From Metabacillus crassostreae (lineage in GTDB: Bacteria > Bacillota > Bacilli > Bacillales > Bacillaceae), in contig NZ_JAFBDU010000010.1 of the NCBI RefSeq assembly GCF_016908395.1, positions 1 through 64,000 on the forward strand: a stretch of DNA of 64,000 nt. Reading direction: 5' to 3'. Both the position numbers and the translations under genes were made by a program. The notes beneath the pieces were generated by a model that did not search any database, was not told where the DNA came from, and saw only the letters and a program-made list of their open reading frames with translations. Numbering within the stretch: position 1 is the stretch's first letter; every line of letters begins with the position of its first letter. Positions 9,473 through 19,490 of the stretch are shown here, piece after piece.

Positions 9473-9501
9473 AATACGGATGAAGGATAAAAGAGGTTTC
9501 A
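9473..9501 (-). promoter_or_regulatory. SigW-type (ECF) promoter of yvlABCD
   Basis: Minus strand: -35 TGAAACC, 16-nt spacer, -10 CGTATT. This matches the B. subtilis SigW consensus (TGAAAC and CGTA). The -10 is 24 bp before the yvlA start codon. Confidence 0.85.
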
Positions 9502-9609
9502 ATAAACTGGCGGAGTTTTCCAGAAAGTGATTTATTTTTTTCGAAAATATGCATCCAAATGAAAAGTATATACGCCTATTAAGTACTAGAACAAAGGGAG
9601 TTGCCTTTT

Positions 9610-9768
9610 ATGGAAAAAGAATTAATAAAACGAGTTCGAACTGGAGATGATTCGGCTTTTGCTGAACTTGTACACCCATTAATAGAAAAGGGATATCGTG
9701 CAAGCTACTCGATACTTCATTCAAAGGAAAAAGCTGAAGAAGTGCTGCAGACACACCATTCGTCGTAG
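9610..9768 (+). pseudogene. Truncated ECF sigma-factor gene (region 2 fragment only)
   Basis: A 52-codon frame with a good AAAGGGAG site encodes the start of an ECF sigma factor: LIKRVRTGDDSAFAELVHP then SYSILHSKEKAEEVLQ, which is the beginning of sigma region 2. It stops directly after the conserved AE(D/E)xxQ motif, where a complete protein would continue for over 100 residues with the rest of region 2 and region 4. No remainder is visible downstream; instead about 100 bp of AT-rich DNA leads into a family A repeat at 9862. It diverges from the SigW-type yvl promoter. It is almost certainly a remnant and not functional as a sigma factor. Confidence 0.8.
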
Positions 9769-9861
9769 AGGTAGCTGAGTATTTCTCTATATACATTTTA
9801 CTTAGATTATTTTTATATAAAACATGTATAATTTTTATATAGCTTCTAAATTTGGCTGTTT

Positions 9862-9983
9862 CTTTCCGCTGCAGACGTTCGCTTTCCGCGGGCGGTTCGG
9901 GAGCCTCCTCGGCGCGAGCGCCTGTGGGGTCTCCCTTTGACTCGCATTCCCGCAGGAGTCTCACGTCTTCCGCTACAATCAAC
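9862..9983 (+). repeat. Family A GC-rich hairpin repeat, copy 2
   Basis: Outer arms GACGT (9874-9878) and ACGTC (9963-9967) pair, and an inner GGGAG pairs with CTCCC. Both stems differ in sequence from copies 1, 4 and 6 yet remain complementary. It ends in the conserved CGCTACAATCAAC border. A minus-strand open frame across it is a by-product of GC content and not a gene. Confidence 0.8.
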
Positions 9984-10118
9984 AGAGTGTTGAAAATTAA
10001 CATTTAGAAGAGCTTTAACATAGCCCTAACTAATATATGGAACAACGTAATATCGACGTTGCTCTTTAAAATATCTCATAGATTAATTGACTACTACGCT
10101 TTTTTACACTCAGTCACC

Positions 10119-11018
10119 TTACACTGATAGATCATACTTAAAACAAGCCACTGCTTCAACCTGTTTAAAGCCTTCTTGAACATATAGTTTTTTGGCATGA
10201 TCATTTTCAGCATTCACGCATAATATTGTTTTTTTATAGAATTGTTTTTGCGCAAATTTGAGTGCAGTTCTTAGTAAATTCCTACCTAGCCCCTTTCCTT
10301 GATAATCAGGAAGGATGCTGATAGGTCCTATATTCATTGTTGGTTCATTAAGGTAAACATCATCCGTACACCTCACAACTCCAACAGGTTTTTCTTGATG
10401 ATAGAGAATTTTCATTCCACCTTCTAGATAGTCTTCACTTGAAAGCATCTTCGCTACATTCTCTCGATCAATTGGTGTTTCATTTCCTTGAAGCTTCGCA
10501 AAGCCATCATTTCTAACCTTACACCAAACTTCCTCATCTTTTCCCTGTCTAAAATCTCTAACGGTGTATTCAGTGGAGTATGCTGGCTCTTCCACCTCTG
10601 TATTTTCTCTTACAAGAACAAATGAATATCTTTCTATTGTGAAATTCAATTTTTTCATTGTATTCATTAATTTTTCATTTTCGAGATTAATAAAAAGGAA
10701 TACCTTATCCAAGCCCTTTGTATGTAGCAGAACCTTCTCTAAAAGTGAGCTGTAGTAGCTAAAATCATCTACTTCAGAATGAAAGAGTCGAAAACGAGCT
10801 TTTTTCCCTCGTTTATTGTATTCATCAATCATTAAGGAGGCAGCAGCAATAATTTCTCTTTCCTGATTTAGAATAACGTAAGTAGGGTTATCATCGTTGA
10901 GTTCAAAATCTCTTAAATCTTCATCATATAAGAAGGAATCATCAACATCTTTTCGATATTTCTTGCAGTACGCAATGAAGTTCTCTCTATACACATGTGT
11001 TAAAGCAATAGCTTCCAT
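10119..11018 (-). CDS. Tandem GNAT-domain N-acetyltransferase
   Basis: About 299 aa with two GNAT folds. The C-terminal half (from about residue 155) has the acetyl-CoA loop PDYQGKGLGRNLLRTAL and the usual ending VNAENDHAKKLYVQEGFK. The N-terminal half is a degenerate GNAT with NLENEKLMNTMKKLNF but no clear Q/RxxGxG/A loop. Double GNAT enzymes include mycothiol synthase and several small-molecule acetyltransferases, but the substrate cannot be read from this sequence. ATG at 11018 is 8 nt after AAAGG; ATG at 11027 touches that site. It is transcribed alone between a family A repeat and the uvrA terminator. Confidence 0.82.
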   Translation of the reverse strand: MEAIALTHVYRENFIAYCKKYRKDVDDSFLYDEDLRDFELNDDNPTYVILNQEREIIAAASLMIDEYNKRGKKARFRLFHSEVDDFSYYSSLLEKVLLHTKGLDKVFLFINLENEKLMNTMKKLNFTIERYSFVLVRENTEVEEPAYSTEYTVRDFRQGKDEEVWCKVRNDGFAKLQGNETPIDRENVAKMLSSEDYLEGGMKILYHQEKPVGVVRCTDDVYLNEPTMNIGPISILPDYQGKGLGRNLLRTALKFAQKQFYKKTILCVNAENDHAKKLYVQEGFKQVEAVACFKYDLSV

Positions 11019-11138
11019 ATCAATCATCCTTTAAAATAAAATGCGCAACCAAAATCCTTTTTAACTTTAGTTTAATTTACATTTCAATCTTTGTCTTCTT
11101 ATTACTGTAACTATTTAAAAGGTAACACTTCAGTAAGT

Positions 11139-11177
11139 AAAAAAACTACTCCTGCTAAATCAAGAGTAGTTTTTTGC
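11139..11177 (-). terminator. Terminator of uvrBA (bidirectional shape)
   Basis: AAAAACTACTC and GAGTAGTTTTTT enclose a 13-nt loop. On the minus strand the hairpin is followed by a run of Ts, shortly after the uvrA stop. Confidence 0.85.
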
Positions 11178-11188
11178 ATAATTATCTA

Positions 11189-14062
11189 TTATTGTGTTAC
11201 TTCTTCTTTTTCTTTTACAAGCTTTCGCATCCGTTCACGGTCTCTTTCAATGACAGGTTTTAGATACTTTCCTGTATAGGATTTTTCATTGTTCATAATA
11301 TCTTCTGGTGTTCCGACTCCGATAATTTGGCCACCTTTGTCTCCACCTTCAGGACCTAAATCAACAAGATAGTCTGCCGCTTTAATCACATCTAAATTAT
11401 GTTCAATAACTAGAACGGTATCACCATTATCAACTAATCGTTGTAGTACTTTTAGAAGACGTGCAATATCGTCAACATGTAAGCCTGTTGTTGGTTCATC
11501 TAAAATATATAATGAGCGACCTGTTGATCGTCTGTGTAATTCTGATGCCAGCTTAACCCTTTGCGCTTCCCCACCTGAAAGAGTTGTAGCTGGTTGTCCA
11601 AGTGTAATATATCCTAATCCAACATCATAAATGGTTTGTAGTTTACGTTTGATTTTTGGAATATTTTCAAAGAAACTAACAGAATCCTCAACAGTCATTT
11701 CAAGAATATCAGAAATGTTTTTTCCTTTATATGTGACTTCAAGTGTTTCACGGTTATATCTTTTACCATGACATACTTCACAAGGAACATACACATCAGG
11801 CAAGAAGTGCATTTCAATTTTAATGATTCCATCTCCACGACAGGCTTCACAACGTCCACCTTTTACATTAAAGCTAAAGCGACCTTTTTTATAACCTCGT
11901 ACTTTTGCTTCATTTGTTGTCGCGAACACATCGCGAATGTCATCGAATACTCCAGTATATGTTGCTGGATTCGATCGGGGTGTTCTCCCGATTGGAGATT
12001 GATCAATATCAATAACCTTTTCTAGATATTCTATTCCTTTAACCTCTTTATGCTCACCAGGCTTAGCTTTTGCTTTATGCAGTTTTTGTGCCAGTGATTT
12101 ATGAAGAATTTCATTAACTAATGTACTTTTCCCAGAACCCGATACACCAGTAACTGAAATAAACGTTCCAAGTGGGAATTTCACACTTACATTATTTAAG
12201 TTATTTTCTTTTGCACCTTTAATTTCGATAAACCGACCATCCGGTTTTCTTCGTTCATATGGTAGAGGGATAAATTTACGTCCTACTAAATATTGTCCTG
12301 TTAAGGAATTTTCATCATTCATTACTTCCTCAGGTGTACCTGCAGAGATAACTTGTCCACCATGAATTCCAGCACCAGGTCCAATATCGATTAAATAATC
12401 AGCAGCCATCATTGTATCTTCATCATGCTCGACAACGATAAGTGTGTTCCCAATATCCCGCATATTTTGCAGTGTTTGAATTAATCGGTCATTATCACGT
12501 TGATGTAAACCAATCGATGGTTCATCAAGGATATATAAAACACCTGTTAAGCGTGAGCCAATTTGAGTGGCAAGGCGAATACGCTGTGCTTCTCCACCTG
12601 ACAGTGTTCCAGCTGCTCGATTTAATGTTAAATAATCAAGACCAACATTATTTAAGAAACCTAATCTCTCACTTATTTCTTTTAAAATTAAGTTCGCAAT
12701 GGTCATTTCTTTTTTCGTAAGTGAAAGGGAATGAAAAAATGATAAGGAATCTTGAACTGACAGCTTTGTTATTTCACCAATATGATTTCCTTGGATTAAC
12801 ACCGCTAACGATTCTTTTTTAAGACGATGTCCTTTACATGTTGGGCAATCTTGCTGACCCATATATTTTTCCATTTGCTCACGAATAAAATCTGAGCTTG
12901 TTTCTTTGTAACGACGTTCTACATTACTGACTACACCTTCAAATTGTATGTAATTTTCACGAATTTGGCCAAAATCATTTTCATAACGGAAATAGATTTC
13001 TTCTCCATCACTACCAAATAATATTTTATCCATCATATGATTTGGAAGATCCTTCACGGGAATATCCATATCAATTCCGTAATGATTACAAACAGCTTCA
13101 AGCATTTGTGGATAATATTGTGAGCTTGTTGGCTCCCATGGTGCGATGGCATGCTGTTTTAAAGTTAAATCTTTATTTGGAAGAACAAGATCTAAATCAA
13201 CTTCTAGCTTTGAACCCAAACCATCACAGCCAGGACATGCGCCGAAAGGACTGTTAAATGAAAACATTCTTGGCTCAAGCTCACCGATTGAAAAACCACA
13301 TTGTGGACAGGCATGGTGTTCACTAAAAAGAAGTTCTTCTTCCCCCATTACATCGATCATAACCTTGCCTTCACCAAGACGAAGTGCAGCTTCTAATGAA
13401 TCAGCTAAACGAGATGCTACACCTTCTTTGACAACAATACGATCGATAACAACTTCAATTGAATGCTTTTTATTTTTTTCTAATGAGATTTCTTCTGAAA
13501 GCTCCTGCATTTCACCATCAATTCTTACTCGTACATAGCCTTGCTTTTTAATATCCTCAAAAACCTTCACATGTGTTCCCTTTCGTCCTGAAACAATTGG
13601 AGATAAGACCTGAAGCTTTGTTCGATCAGGATATTCGAGAATTCGATCGACCATTTGCTCAATCGTTTGTGATGTGATTTCAATGCCATGAATTGGACAA
13701 GTTGGACGACCAACACGCGCAAATAAAAGTCGTAAATAATCATACACTTCTGTTACTGTCCCAACAGTTGAACGTGGATTTCTACTTGTTGTTTTTTGAT
13801 CGATTGAAATCGCAGGTGATAAACCTTCTATTGCATCAACATCAGGCTTATCCATTTGACCTAAAAATTGACGTGCATATGCTGATAATGATTCAACATA
13901 TCGTCGTTGACCTTCTGCATAAATCGTATCAAAAGCTAATGACGATTTCCCTGAACCTGATAATCCTGTTAAGACGACAAGCTTATCACGCGGTATGGTT
14001 ACATCAATATTTTTTAAATTGTGAGCACGTGCTCCCTTCACAATTATATGTTCCATTGCCAT
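11189..14062 (-). CDS. uvrA: Excinuclease ABC subunit A (UvrA)
   Basis: DNA damage-recognition ATPase of nucleotide excision repair; it loads UvrB at lesions. Two ABC modules are complete: Walker [10 protein letters not shown] near residue 35 and GVSGSGKST in the second half, with two LSGGEAQR signatures and [18 protein letters not shown] Walker B regions. Two zinc modules are visible as CPQC...CPGC and CEAC...CEVC. The length, 957 aa, equals that of B. subtilis UvrA. The start at 14062 lies 7 bp after the uvrB stop (ATG at 14056 is an alternative). It is co-transcribed with uvrB, and the LexA box upstream of uvrB should place both under SOS control. Confidence 0.98.
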   Translation of the reverse strand: MAMEHIIVKGARAHNLKNIDVTIPRDKLVVLTGLSGSGKSSLAFDTIYAEGQRRYVESLSAYARQFLGQMDKPDVDAIEGLSPAISIDQKTTSRNPRSTVGTVTEVYDYLRLLFARVGRPTCPIHGIEITSQTIEQMVDRILEYPDRTKLQVLSPIVSGRKGTHVKVFEDIKKQGYVRVRIDGEMQELSEEISLEKNKKHSIEVVIDRIVVKEGVASRLADSLEAALRLGEGKVMIDVMGEEELLFSEHHACPQCGFSIGELEPRMFSFNSPFGACPGCDGLGSKLEVDLDLVLPNKDLTLKQHAIAPWEPTSSQYYPQMLEAVCNHYGIDMDIPVKDLPNHMMDKILFGSDGEEIYFRYENDFGQIRENYIQFEGVVSNVERRYKETSSDFIREQMEKYMGQQDCPTCKGHRLKKESLAVLIQGNHIGEITKLSVQDSLSFFHSLSLTKKEMTIANLILKEISERLGFLNNVGLDYLTLNRAAGTLSGGEAQRIRLATQIGSRLTGVLYILDEPSIGLHQRDNDRLIQTLQNMRDIGNTLIVVEHDEDTMMAADYLIDIGPGAGIHGGQVISAGTPEEVMNDENSLTGQYLVGRKFIPLPYERRKPDGRFIEIKGAKENNLNNVSVKFPLGTFISVTGVSGSGKSTLVNEILHKSLAQKLHKAKAKPGEHKEVKGIEYLEKVIDIDQSPIGRTPRSNPATYTGVFDDIRDVFATTNEAKVRGYKKGRFSFNVKGGRCEACRGDGIIKIEMHFLPDVYVPCEVCHGKRYNRETLEVTYKGKNISDILEMTVEDSVSFFENIPKIKRKLQTIYDVGLGYITLGQPATTLSGGEAQRVKLASELHRRSTGRSLYILDEPTTGLHVDDIARLLKVLQRLVDNGDTVLVIEHNLDVIKAADYLVDLGPEGGDKGGQIIGVGTPEDIMNNEKSYTGKYLKPVIERDRERMRKLVKEKEEVTQ

Positions 14063-14069
14063 CCTCGTT

Positions 14070-16055
14070 TCACCCCTCTGCTTTTAACTCTAAAATTAAA
14101 TCACGTAATTCTGCAGCACGTTCAAAGTTTAATGCTTTTGCTGCTTCTTTCATTTCTATTTCCATTCCTTCTATTACTTTTTCACGTTCTTTTTTCGTTA
14201 ATTTCGCTAATTTATTTGAAATCGGTGCATCATATTCTTCAGTTGATTCAGCAGCCATTGTTGCACGAATAACATCACGAATTTCTTTTTGGATTGTTTT
14301 TGGAGTAACTCCATGCTTTCTATTGTACTCTTCTTGAATTTCACGACGACGCTGTGTTTCATTCATCGCAATTTCCATCGATTTTGTAATTTTATTCGCA
14401 TACATAATTACATGACCTTCAGAGTTACGTGCTGCACGACCGATTGTTTGAATGAGTGAACGCTCAGAACGTAAAAAACCTTCTTTATCTGCATCAAGAA
14501 TTGCGACTAGCGAGACCTCGGGAATATCTAAACCCTCTCTTAAAAGGTTGATTCCAATAAGCACATCATATTTACCTAATCGAAGCTCACGAATAATTTC
14601 AATTCTCTCTAACGTTTTAATTTCTGAATGAAGATAATTTACCTTTATCCCAAGCTCCTTTAAATAGCTGCTTAGATCTTCAGACATTTTCTTCGTTAGA
14701 GTTGTAATTAACACACGTTGATTTTTCTCAACTCGATCATGAATTTCACCGATTAAATCATCAATTTGACCTTCAATCGGACGAACATCAATTGTTGGAT
14801 CAAGTAATCCAGTTGGTCGGATAATTTGCTCGATCATCTCAGGTGAATGATCCATCTCATATGGACCTGGTGTCGCAGAAACATAAAGAATATTATGTAA
14901 ATGCTTTTCAAATTCCTCGAACCGAAGTGGGCGGTTATCCATCGCTGATGGCAAACGAAAGCCATGATCTACTAAAACCTGTTTTCGTGCTTGGTCACCA
15001 TTAAACATCCCTCTAATTTGTGGAAGGGTAACATGTGATTCGTCAACCACAATTAGAAAATCATCAGGAAAGAAATCGATCAGCGTATATGGCGTTGATC
15101 CTGATGGTCGCAATGTTAAATGACGGGAATAGTTCTCGATTCCAGAGCAAAAGCCCATCTCTCTCATCATTTCTAGATCATATCTTGTTCTTTGTTCAAG
15201 GCGCTGTGCTTCAAGAAGCTTCCCATTTTCTCGTAAAACCTCTAATCGCTCCTCAAGCTCTGCTTCAATATTCACAATTGCCTTTTCCATTTTTTCTTCT
15301 CGGGTAACGAAGTGAGATGCTGGGAAAATCGCAACATGCTCGCGTTCTCCTAAAATTTCACCTGTTAACGCATCAACTTCACGGATTCGATCAATTTCAT
15401 CACCAAAAAATTCAACTCGAATACATTGTTCATCACGTGATACTGGGAAAATCTCTACAACATCACCACGTACTCGAAATGTTCCTCTACGAAAATCAAT
15501 ATCGTTTCGTTCATATTGAACATCAACCAGCTTTCGTAATAGTTGGTTTCTCTCAATTTCCATACCTGTTCTTAATGAAACAACAAGCTCTTTATATTCT
15601 TCTGGAGAACCAAGACCATAAATACAAGAAACACTAGCAATGATAATAACATCTTTACGTTCAAATAGTGATGAAGTAGCTGAGTGACGAAGTTTATCGA
15701 TTTCATCATTTATACTTGAATCTTTTTCAATAAATGTATCTGTTTGTGGAACATATGCCTCTGGCTGATAATAATCATAGTAGCTAACAAAATACTCAAC
15801 AGCATTGTTAGGGAAGAAATCCTTGAACTCGCTATAAAGCTGCCCTGCTAATGTTTTATTATGAGCAATAACGAGTGTAGGTTTATTAACCTCTTTAATT
15901 ACATTTGATACAGTAAAGGTTTTACCTGTTCCTGTTGCTCCTAGTAATGTTTGATGTTTTTTCCCCTGCTGTATTCCTTCAACTAACGAAGTAATCGCCT
16001 TAGGCTGATCACCTTCTGGTTTGTATTTTGAGACTAATTCAAATTGCTCGCTCAC
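14070..16055 (-). CDS. uvrB: Excinuclease ABC subunit B (UvrB)
   Basis: Helicase-like subunit that holds damaged DNA and recruits UvrC. Walker A GATGTGKT, the beta-hairpin region [21 protein letters not shown], the DESH box (VVDESH), the motif VI IGRAARN, and the C-terminal UVR motif ([17 protein letters not shown]) that contacts UvrC are all present. The GTG at 16055 has GGAGG 7 nt upstream and gives 661 aa, the same as B. subtilis; an open extension to 16151 has no family similarity. The leader is unusually long because a family B repeat fragment lies between the SOS box and the gene. Confidence 0.98.
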   Translation of the reverse strand: MSEQFELVSKYKPEGDQPKAITSLVEGIQQGKKHQTLLGATGTGKTFTVSNVIKEVNKPTLVIAHNKTLAGQLYSEFKDFFPNNAVEYFVSYYDYYQPEAYVPQTDTFIEKDSSINDEIDKLRHSATSSLFERKDVIIIASVSCIYGLGSPEEYKELVVSLRTGMEIERNQLLRKLVDVQYERNDIDFRRGTFRVRGDVVEIFPVSRDEQCIRVEFFGDEIDRIREVDALTGEILGEREHVAIFPASHFVTREEKMEKAIVNIEAELEERLEVLRENGKLLEAQRLEQRTRYDLEMMREMGFCSGIENYSRHLTLRPSGSTPYTLIDFFPDDFLIVVDESHVTLPQIRGMFNGDQARKQVLVDHGFRLPSAMDNRPLRFEEFEKHLHNILYVSATPGPYEMDHSPEMIEQIIRPTGLLDPTIDVRPIEGQIDDLIGEIHDRVEKNQRVLITTLTKKMSEDLSSYLKELGIKVNYLHSEIKTLERIEIIRELRLGKYDVLIGINLLREGLDIPEVSLVAILDADKEGFLRSERSLIQTIGRAARNSEGHVIMYANKITKSMEIAMNETQRRREIQEEYNRKHGVTPKTIQKEIRDVIRATMAAESTEEYDAPISNKLAKLTKKEREKVIEGMEIEMKEAAKALNFERAAELRDLILELKAEG

Positions 16056-16165
16056 GCATAAGCCTCCATTCGTTTCAATAAGGTTATTTTCGGACACATT
16101 GTTCGATTTAGCAACTCTAAGTAAACTGCATTGTATACCATCTAGTGGCATCTTTTCTGGTTTGA

Positions 16166-16250
16166 TTAGTCACTTTAATTCTATAAAAAAGTGTTTCCAC
16201 GGCATAACTAGGTCAAATGGAAGCAATCTTTAAGAAAAGAGCCTTAATTA
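16166..16250 (-). repeat. Partial family B (MITE-like) element, reverse orientation
   Basis: The minus strand reads GGCTCTTTTCTTAAAGATTG, nearly identical to the left terminus of the family B copies at 17527, 29600 and 30729, and continues with their GACCT and TTAT blocks. The distal half is missing. It lies between the LexA box and the uvrB start. Confidence 0.65.
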
Positions 16251-16291
16251 TCTACATATTACCATAATTTTATATTAAATGACTAAAAATA

Positions 16292-16305
16292 CGAACTAAA
16301 GTTCG
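16292..16305 (-). promoter_or_regulatory. LexA (DinR) SOS box of uvrBA
   Basis: CGAACTAAAGTTCG is a perfect CGAAC-N4-GTTCG operator. On the minus strand it sits just upstream of -10-like sequences (TATAAA/TAATAT), as expected for a repressor site overlapping the uvrB promoter. It is 237 bp upstream of the uvrB start, with a repeat fragment in between. Confidence 0.85.
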
Positions 16306-16365
16306 CATTGTTTTTTTGAATGTGAATTTCTTGCCAGGTTAATTATAATTTTTAGATAGTAACGA

Positions 16366-16476
16366 GTCCGTTTCATTTCGCTCCAGAAACTTGCTTTCCG
16401 CGGGCAAAAAATGTAGTTCATTGTTTCATAGGGATCCTCCTCATATGCTGCGTGCCTGAGGGTTCTCCCTTTGAAC
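16366..16476 (+). repeat. Degenerate family A hairpin repeat, copy 3
   Basis: It retains the left border (CGTTTCATT, CTTGCTTTCCGCGGG) and GGATCCTCCTC...CCTGAGGGTTCTCCCTTTGA, but the middle is altered and the right arm is lost. It probably no longer folds like the intact copies. Confidence 0.6.
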
Positions 16477-16664
16477 ACACCTCTCTAAAAAATATTCAGC
16501 TTAACATGGCTTTTATAAAATTTATTGCTGCAAATATTCTAAAAAAACTTATATTCTAAAACATTCTCTAAATAGTTAGATCATTTAGTGTGATTGTATT
16601 TCTTCTTTAATACCCATAAGAAATATAGTTTCAAAAAAACCTTTATCCTTAGTTTAGTAAATTC

Positions 16665-16693
16665 AAAAAAGAGCTATTTCTAGTAGCTCTTTT
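16665..16693 (-). terminator. Terminator after csbA
   Basis: AAGAGCTA (16669-16676) pairs with TAGCTCTT (16684-16691), and TTTTTT follows on the minus strand. It separates csbA from uvrBA, so the two are probably independent units here. Confidence 0.8.
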
Positions 16694-16723
16694 AAGTATT
16701 CCTTTTTATGTAGCTTGTCAAAC

Positions 16724-16957
16724 CTATTTCTTCTTGATAAGATCTGCCTTCATTTTACGGGCGTAAAAAAAGCCAACTGATAGTGAGATAAAATCTAAAA
16801 CCATAATAAGCCATGTATCTGCATATCCTCTTGAATAAGATGCTAGTAAAAGAGCTGCTGTTAATGCCGTTCCAACATAATGGTTATAGCTAACACGTGT
16901 GAAAAGTAACACAAGTAAAAAAGGTAAAGTTAAAGCTAAGATTGCTTTTAAAACCAT
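16724..16957 (-). CDS. csbA: CsbA family small membrane protein
   Basis: Membrane protein of 77 aa with two or three hydrophobic helices and the family core LFTRVSYNHYVGTALTAALL followed by ASYSRGY. In B. subtilis csbA is a SigB-controlled gene directly upstream of uvrBA, and its function is unknown; the position is conserved here. ATG at 16957 has GGAG 7 nt upstream; an open extension to 16975 starts at TTG within the ribosome-site region. I did not find a clear SigB promoter upstream. Confidence 0.9.
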   Translation of the reverse strand: MVLKAILALTLPFLLVLLFTRVSYNHYVGTALTAALLLASYSRGYADTWLIMVLDFISLSVGFFYARKMKADLIKKK

Positions 16958-16994
16958 TAGAAATCTCCTATTCAAATAAAATCAATTATAATAA

Positions 16995-17447
16995 TTAAGA
17001 TTTAGATAAAGAAAGATTGTAGAAATAAACAGAATCCTCTTTTTCATAACCTACACTTTCATAAAGAGCTTGTGCTTTGTTATTATCTTTTGTTGTTTCT
17101 AATAAAATTCCTGCAGCTTTCGTTTCTTCTGCAAGCTTTTTTGCTGCATTCATAAGTGCTTTCCCCACCCCATGACGGCGATAGTCTGCTGAAACAAACA
17201 AATCATTTAACAGCCATTTACGATTCATACCAACTGATGTGAAAATCGGGTATAATTGCACAAATCCCATTGGTATTTCTCCATCCAATGCTAGAAAAAT
17301 TACTGATTCCTTCATAGTCATTCGTTCTTTAATAAAAGATGTTGCTCCTTCCATATTTGAAGGCTGATCATAAAAAATTCTATAATCATTAAATAGCGTT
17401 GCAACCTGATTCAGATCTGTTAATTCTGCTTTAATAATGTTCAACAT
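16995..17447 (-). CDS. GNAT family N-acetyltransferase
   Basis: Single-domain GNAT of about 150 aa. The acetyl-CoA loop is VSADYRRHGVGKALMNAA (R/Q-x-x-G-x-G/A), preceded by a strand with LNDLFV and followed by LLETTKDNNKAQALYESVGY. The pattern NDYRIFYDQPSN at the N-terminus is typical of small-molecule or amino-group acetyltransferases; the substrate is unknown. ATG at 17447 has GGGG upstream and begins the conserved domain. The longer open frame to 17621 translates the prfC terminator and a family B repeat, so it was rejected. It lies between csbA and prfC. Confidence 0.85.
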   Translation of the reverse strand: MLNIIKAELTDLNQVATLFNDYRIFYDQPSNMEGATSFIKERMTMKESVIFLALDGEIPMGFVQLYPIFTSVGMNRKWLLNDLFVSADYRRHGVGKALMNAAKKLAEETKAAGILLETTKDNNKAQALYESVGYEKEDSVYFYNLSLSKS

Positions 17448-17485
17448 AATCCCCACGCTTTTTAGCTTTATCATAACATGTGCAT

Positions 17486-17520
17486 TGAAAAAGAGGCTAA
17501 TTCGAAATGAATTAACCTCT
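17486..17520 (-). terminator. Terminator of prfC, displaced by a repeat
   Basis: Minus strand AGAGGTTAATTC and GAATTAGCCTCT form a stem followed by TTTTTC. It lies 173 bp beyond the prfC stop; a family B element fills the gap between gene and terminator. Confidence 0.75.
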
Positions 17521-17526
17521 TGAGAC

Positions 17527-17684
17527 AGGCTTTTTTCTGAAAGATTGCTGCTAATTGACCTAATAACAAGTTTAAAACAGTGTTTTATCTTATAAAAGGT
17601 ATTATTTAGAGAAGATGCCACTAGATTTTATACAGTGATATATCCTTCAATTTACTCCAAGCAACAAATTTTACACATATAGCC
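17527..17684 (+). repeat. Family B MITE-like element, copy a
   Basis: About 158 bp beginning AGGCTTTTTTCTGAAAGATTG and ending CAACAAATTTTACACATATAGCCT. The termini form an imperfect inverted repeat. Internal blocks (TGTTTTATCTTATAAAAG, GAAGATGCCACTAG, TATACAGTG) are shared with copies at 29600 and 30729. There is no coding capacity. Confidence 0.78.
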
Positions 17685-17692
17685 TAAGATCA

Positions 17693-19279
17693 TTATTTTT
17701 GTGATGTTGTACCTTGATAGTCATTTTCTTCTAATAAATCAACAAGCTCAATTTCCTTTTGATTTTCAAGGAAGTATCGTAACGTAAACTCGTTCTCAAA
17801 TAACACGGCATACGCACCAAAACGGTCACGAACTAGCATACTTCTTGAATCAAAGAAGCGTTTTTCAAACTTCTCGCTTTTAATCCAACGTGGGATTCGT
17901 TCTCCTAAAGCAGTGAACTCAATGTCTACATTATATTCTGCCTTCATACGGTATTCAAAAACCTCAAATTGTAGCTGCCCAACTGCACCTAAAATGATCG
18001 AATCATTCAGTTCTTGGCGATAAAGCTGAATCGCACCTTCTTGCACAAGCTGTTCAATGCCTTTTCTAAACTGCTTGGCTTTCATTACGTTTTTCGCTTG
18101 AACTCGTTTAAATAACTCTGGTGGGAATTGAGGTAATTCTTCATATTGATAAGACTCTTTTCCACCAATTAATGTGTCTCCAATTTGATAAATATTTGGA
18201 TCATAAATCCCAATAATATCGCCTGGATATGCTTCATCTACTGTATCACGATCTTTCGCCATAAAAGCTTGAGTTTGATTCAGCTTGATTGTTTTATTTG
18301 TTCTGCTCAAATTTACACTCATACCACGCTCGAATTTTCCAGAGCATACACGGAAAAAGGCAATACGATCACGGTGGGCTGGATTCATATTCGCTTGAAT
18401 CTTGAAAATATAACCAGAAAATTGATCTTTTTCAGGCTCAATTAAGCCTTGATCTGTTTTTCGTGGCTGTGGCTGTGCAGCAAATTGCAAAAATGTATCA
18501 AAAAACGTTTGAACACCAAAGTTTGCTAAAGCACTACCAAAGAATACTGGTGTAAGCTCTCCTTTTTCAACTCGTTCAGTAGTAAATTCATTACCAGCTT
18601 CTTCAAGTAGCTCAAGCTCACCTAGCGTATCCTGATAAATAACACTTTCCTCAATATCAGTGCCTGCAATTTCATCTAAAGGAATAATTTCTTCCTCTTC
18701 ATCACCTTTAAAACGGACAAATTTATTATTGAATCGATCATGAATACCTAAGAAGCGTTTACCACTTCCAACAGGCCAGTTCATTGGATATGACTCAATT
18801 CCAAGCACCTCTTCAATTTCAGAAAGAAGCTCTAATGGATCTCTACCTTCACGATCAAGCTTGTTGATAAATGTAAAGATTGGAATACCTCTCATTCTAC
18901 ACACTTTAAACAGTTTAATTGTTTGTGGCTCTACACCTTTTGTAGAATCTATAATCATCACAACACTATCAACAGCAGTTAATGTTCGATACGTGTCTTC
19001 ACTAAAATCTTCATGTCCTGGTGTATCCAAAATGTTTACATGAAAATCATGATACGGAAAGCTCATAACACTTGATGTAACAGAGATTCCACGTTTTTTC
19101 TCTATCTCCATCCAGTCAGATGCTGCATACTTTCCTGTTTTTTTTCCTTTTACTGTTCCTGTTGAACGAATAATTTGTCCAAAGAAAAGTAATTTTTCGG
19201 TTAAAGTCGTTTTCCCTGCATCCGGATGCGAGATAATAGCAAACGTACGTCTTTTATTTATTTCATTTTGTAAGCTCAT
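17693..19279 (-). CDS. prfC: Peptide chain release factor 3 (RF3)
   Basis: Translational GTPase that removes RF1/RF2 from the ribosome after peptide release. G-motifs: SHPDAGKTT (G1), the switch region [15 protein letters not shown] (G3) and INKLDREG (G4). Length is 528 aa. ATG at 19279 has GAGGT 8 nt upstream. To my knowledge B. subtilis 168 lacks prfC, so its presence separates this strain from that species; RF3 occurs in other Firmicutes. It is transcribed alone. The terminator lies beyond a family B repeat. Confidence 0.95.
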   Translation of the reverse strand: MSLQNEINKRRTFAIISHPDAGKTTLTEKLLFFGQIIRSTGTVKGKKTGKYAASDWMEIEKKRGISVTSSVMSFPYHDFHVNILDTPGHEDFSEDTYRTLTAVDSVVMIIDSTKGVEPQTIKLFKVCRMRGIPIFTFINKLDREGRDPLELLSEIEEVLGIESYPMNWPVGSGKRFLGIHDRFNNKFVRFKGDEEEEIIPLDEIAGTDIEESVIYQDTLGELELLEEAGNEFTTERVEKGELTPVFFGSALANFGVQTFFDTFLQFAAQPQPRKTDQGLIEPEKDQFSGYIFKIQANMNPAHRDRIAFFRVCSGKFERGMSVNLSRTNKTIKLNQTQAFMAKDRDTVDEAYPGDIIGIYDPNIYQIGDTLIGGKESYQYEELPQFPPELFKRVQAKNVMKAKQFRKGIEQLVQEGAIQLYRQELNDSIILGAVGQLQFEVFEYRMKAEYNVDIEFTALGERIPRWIKSEKFEKRFFDSRSMLVRDRFGAYAVLFENEFTLRYFLENQKEIELVDLLEENDYQGTTSQK

Positions 19280-19415
19280 TAGCAATAACCTCTTTTATAT
19301 AAATTCGTGTTTCAAATATACTACAAAGCAAGAGAAAGAACAATTTGTTATGAAAATCCATTTACATATATATATGTGTTTGCATAGAAATACCCTCAAT
19401 TTTTTAAAATAAATT

Positions 19416-19457
19416 ACACATAAAAGCTGACATCAATAAATGTCAGCTTTTATGTGT
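19416..19457 (-). terminator. Hairpin with long perfect arms, probable terminator
   Basis: ACACATAAAAGCTGACAT pairs perfectly with ATGTCAGCTTTTATGTGT around a 6-nt loop. On the minus strand it lies downstream of the small gene at 19710 and a decayed family A repeat. The U-tract is within the arm, so termination is likely but not certain. Confidence 0.6.
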
Positions 19458-19490
19458 AATTTTGCAACTGAGTTTCTATGTAACATAGTG

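Noticed and set aside
9608-10003. Open reading frame of 131 codons on the minus strand
   Set aside because: It lies across the family A hairpin repeat and the antisense of the sigma fragment; composition is explained by the GC-rich repeat, and there is no ribosome site or family similarity.
16056-16151. Longer UvrB start at 16151
   Set aside because: It adds 32 residues without similarity; GTG at 16055 has an ideal ribosome site and gives the exact family length.
16296-16478. Open frame of 60 codons on the minus strand upstream of uvrB
   Set aside because: It overlaps the degenerate family A copy and the SOS box, and has no ribosome site.
17448-17621. N-terminal extension of the GNAT protein to residue 208
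   Set aside because: The extension translates the prfC terminator and part of a family B repeat, and the conserved domain begins at the internal ATG at 17447.
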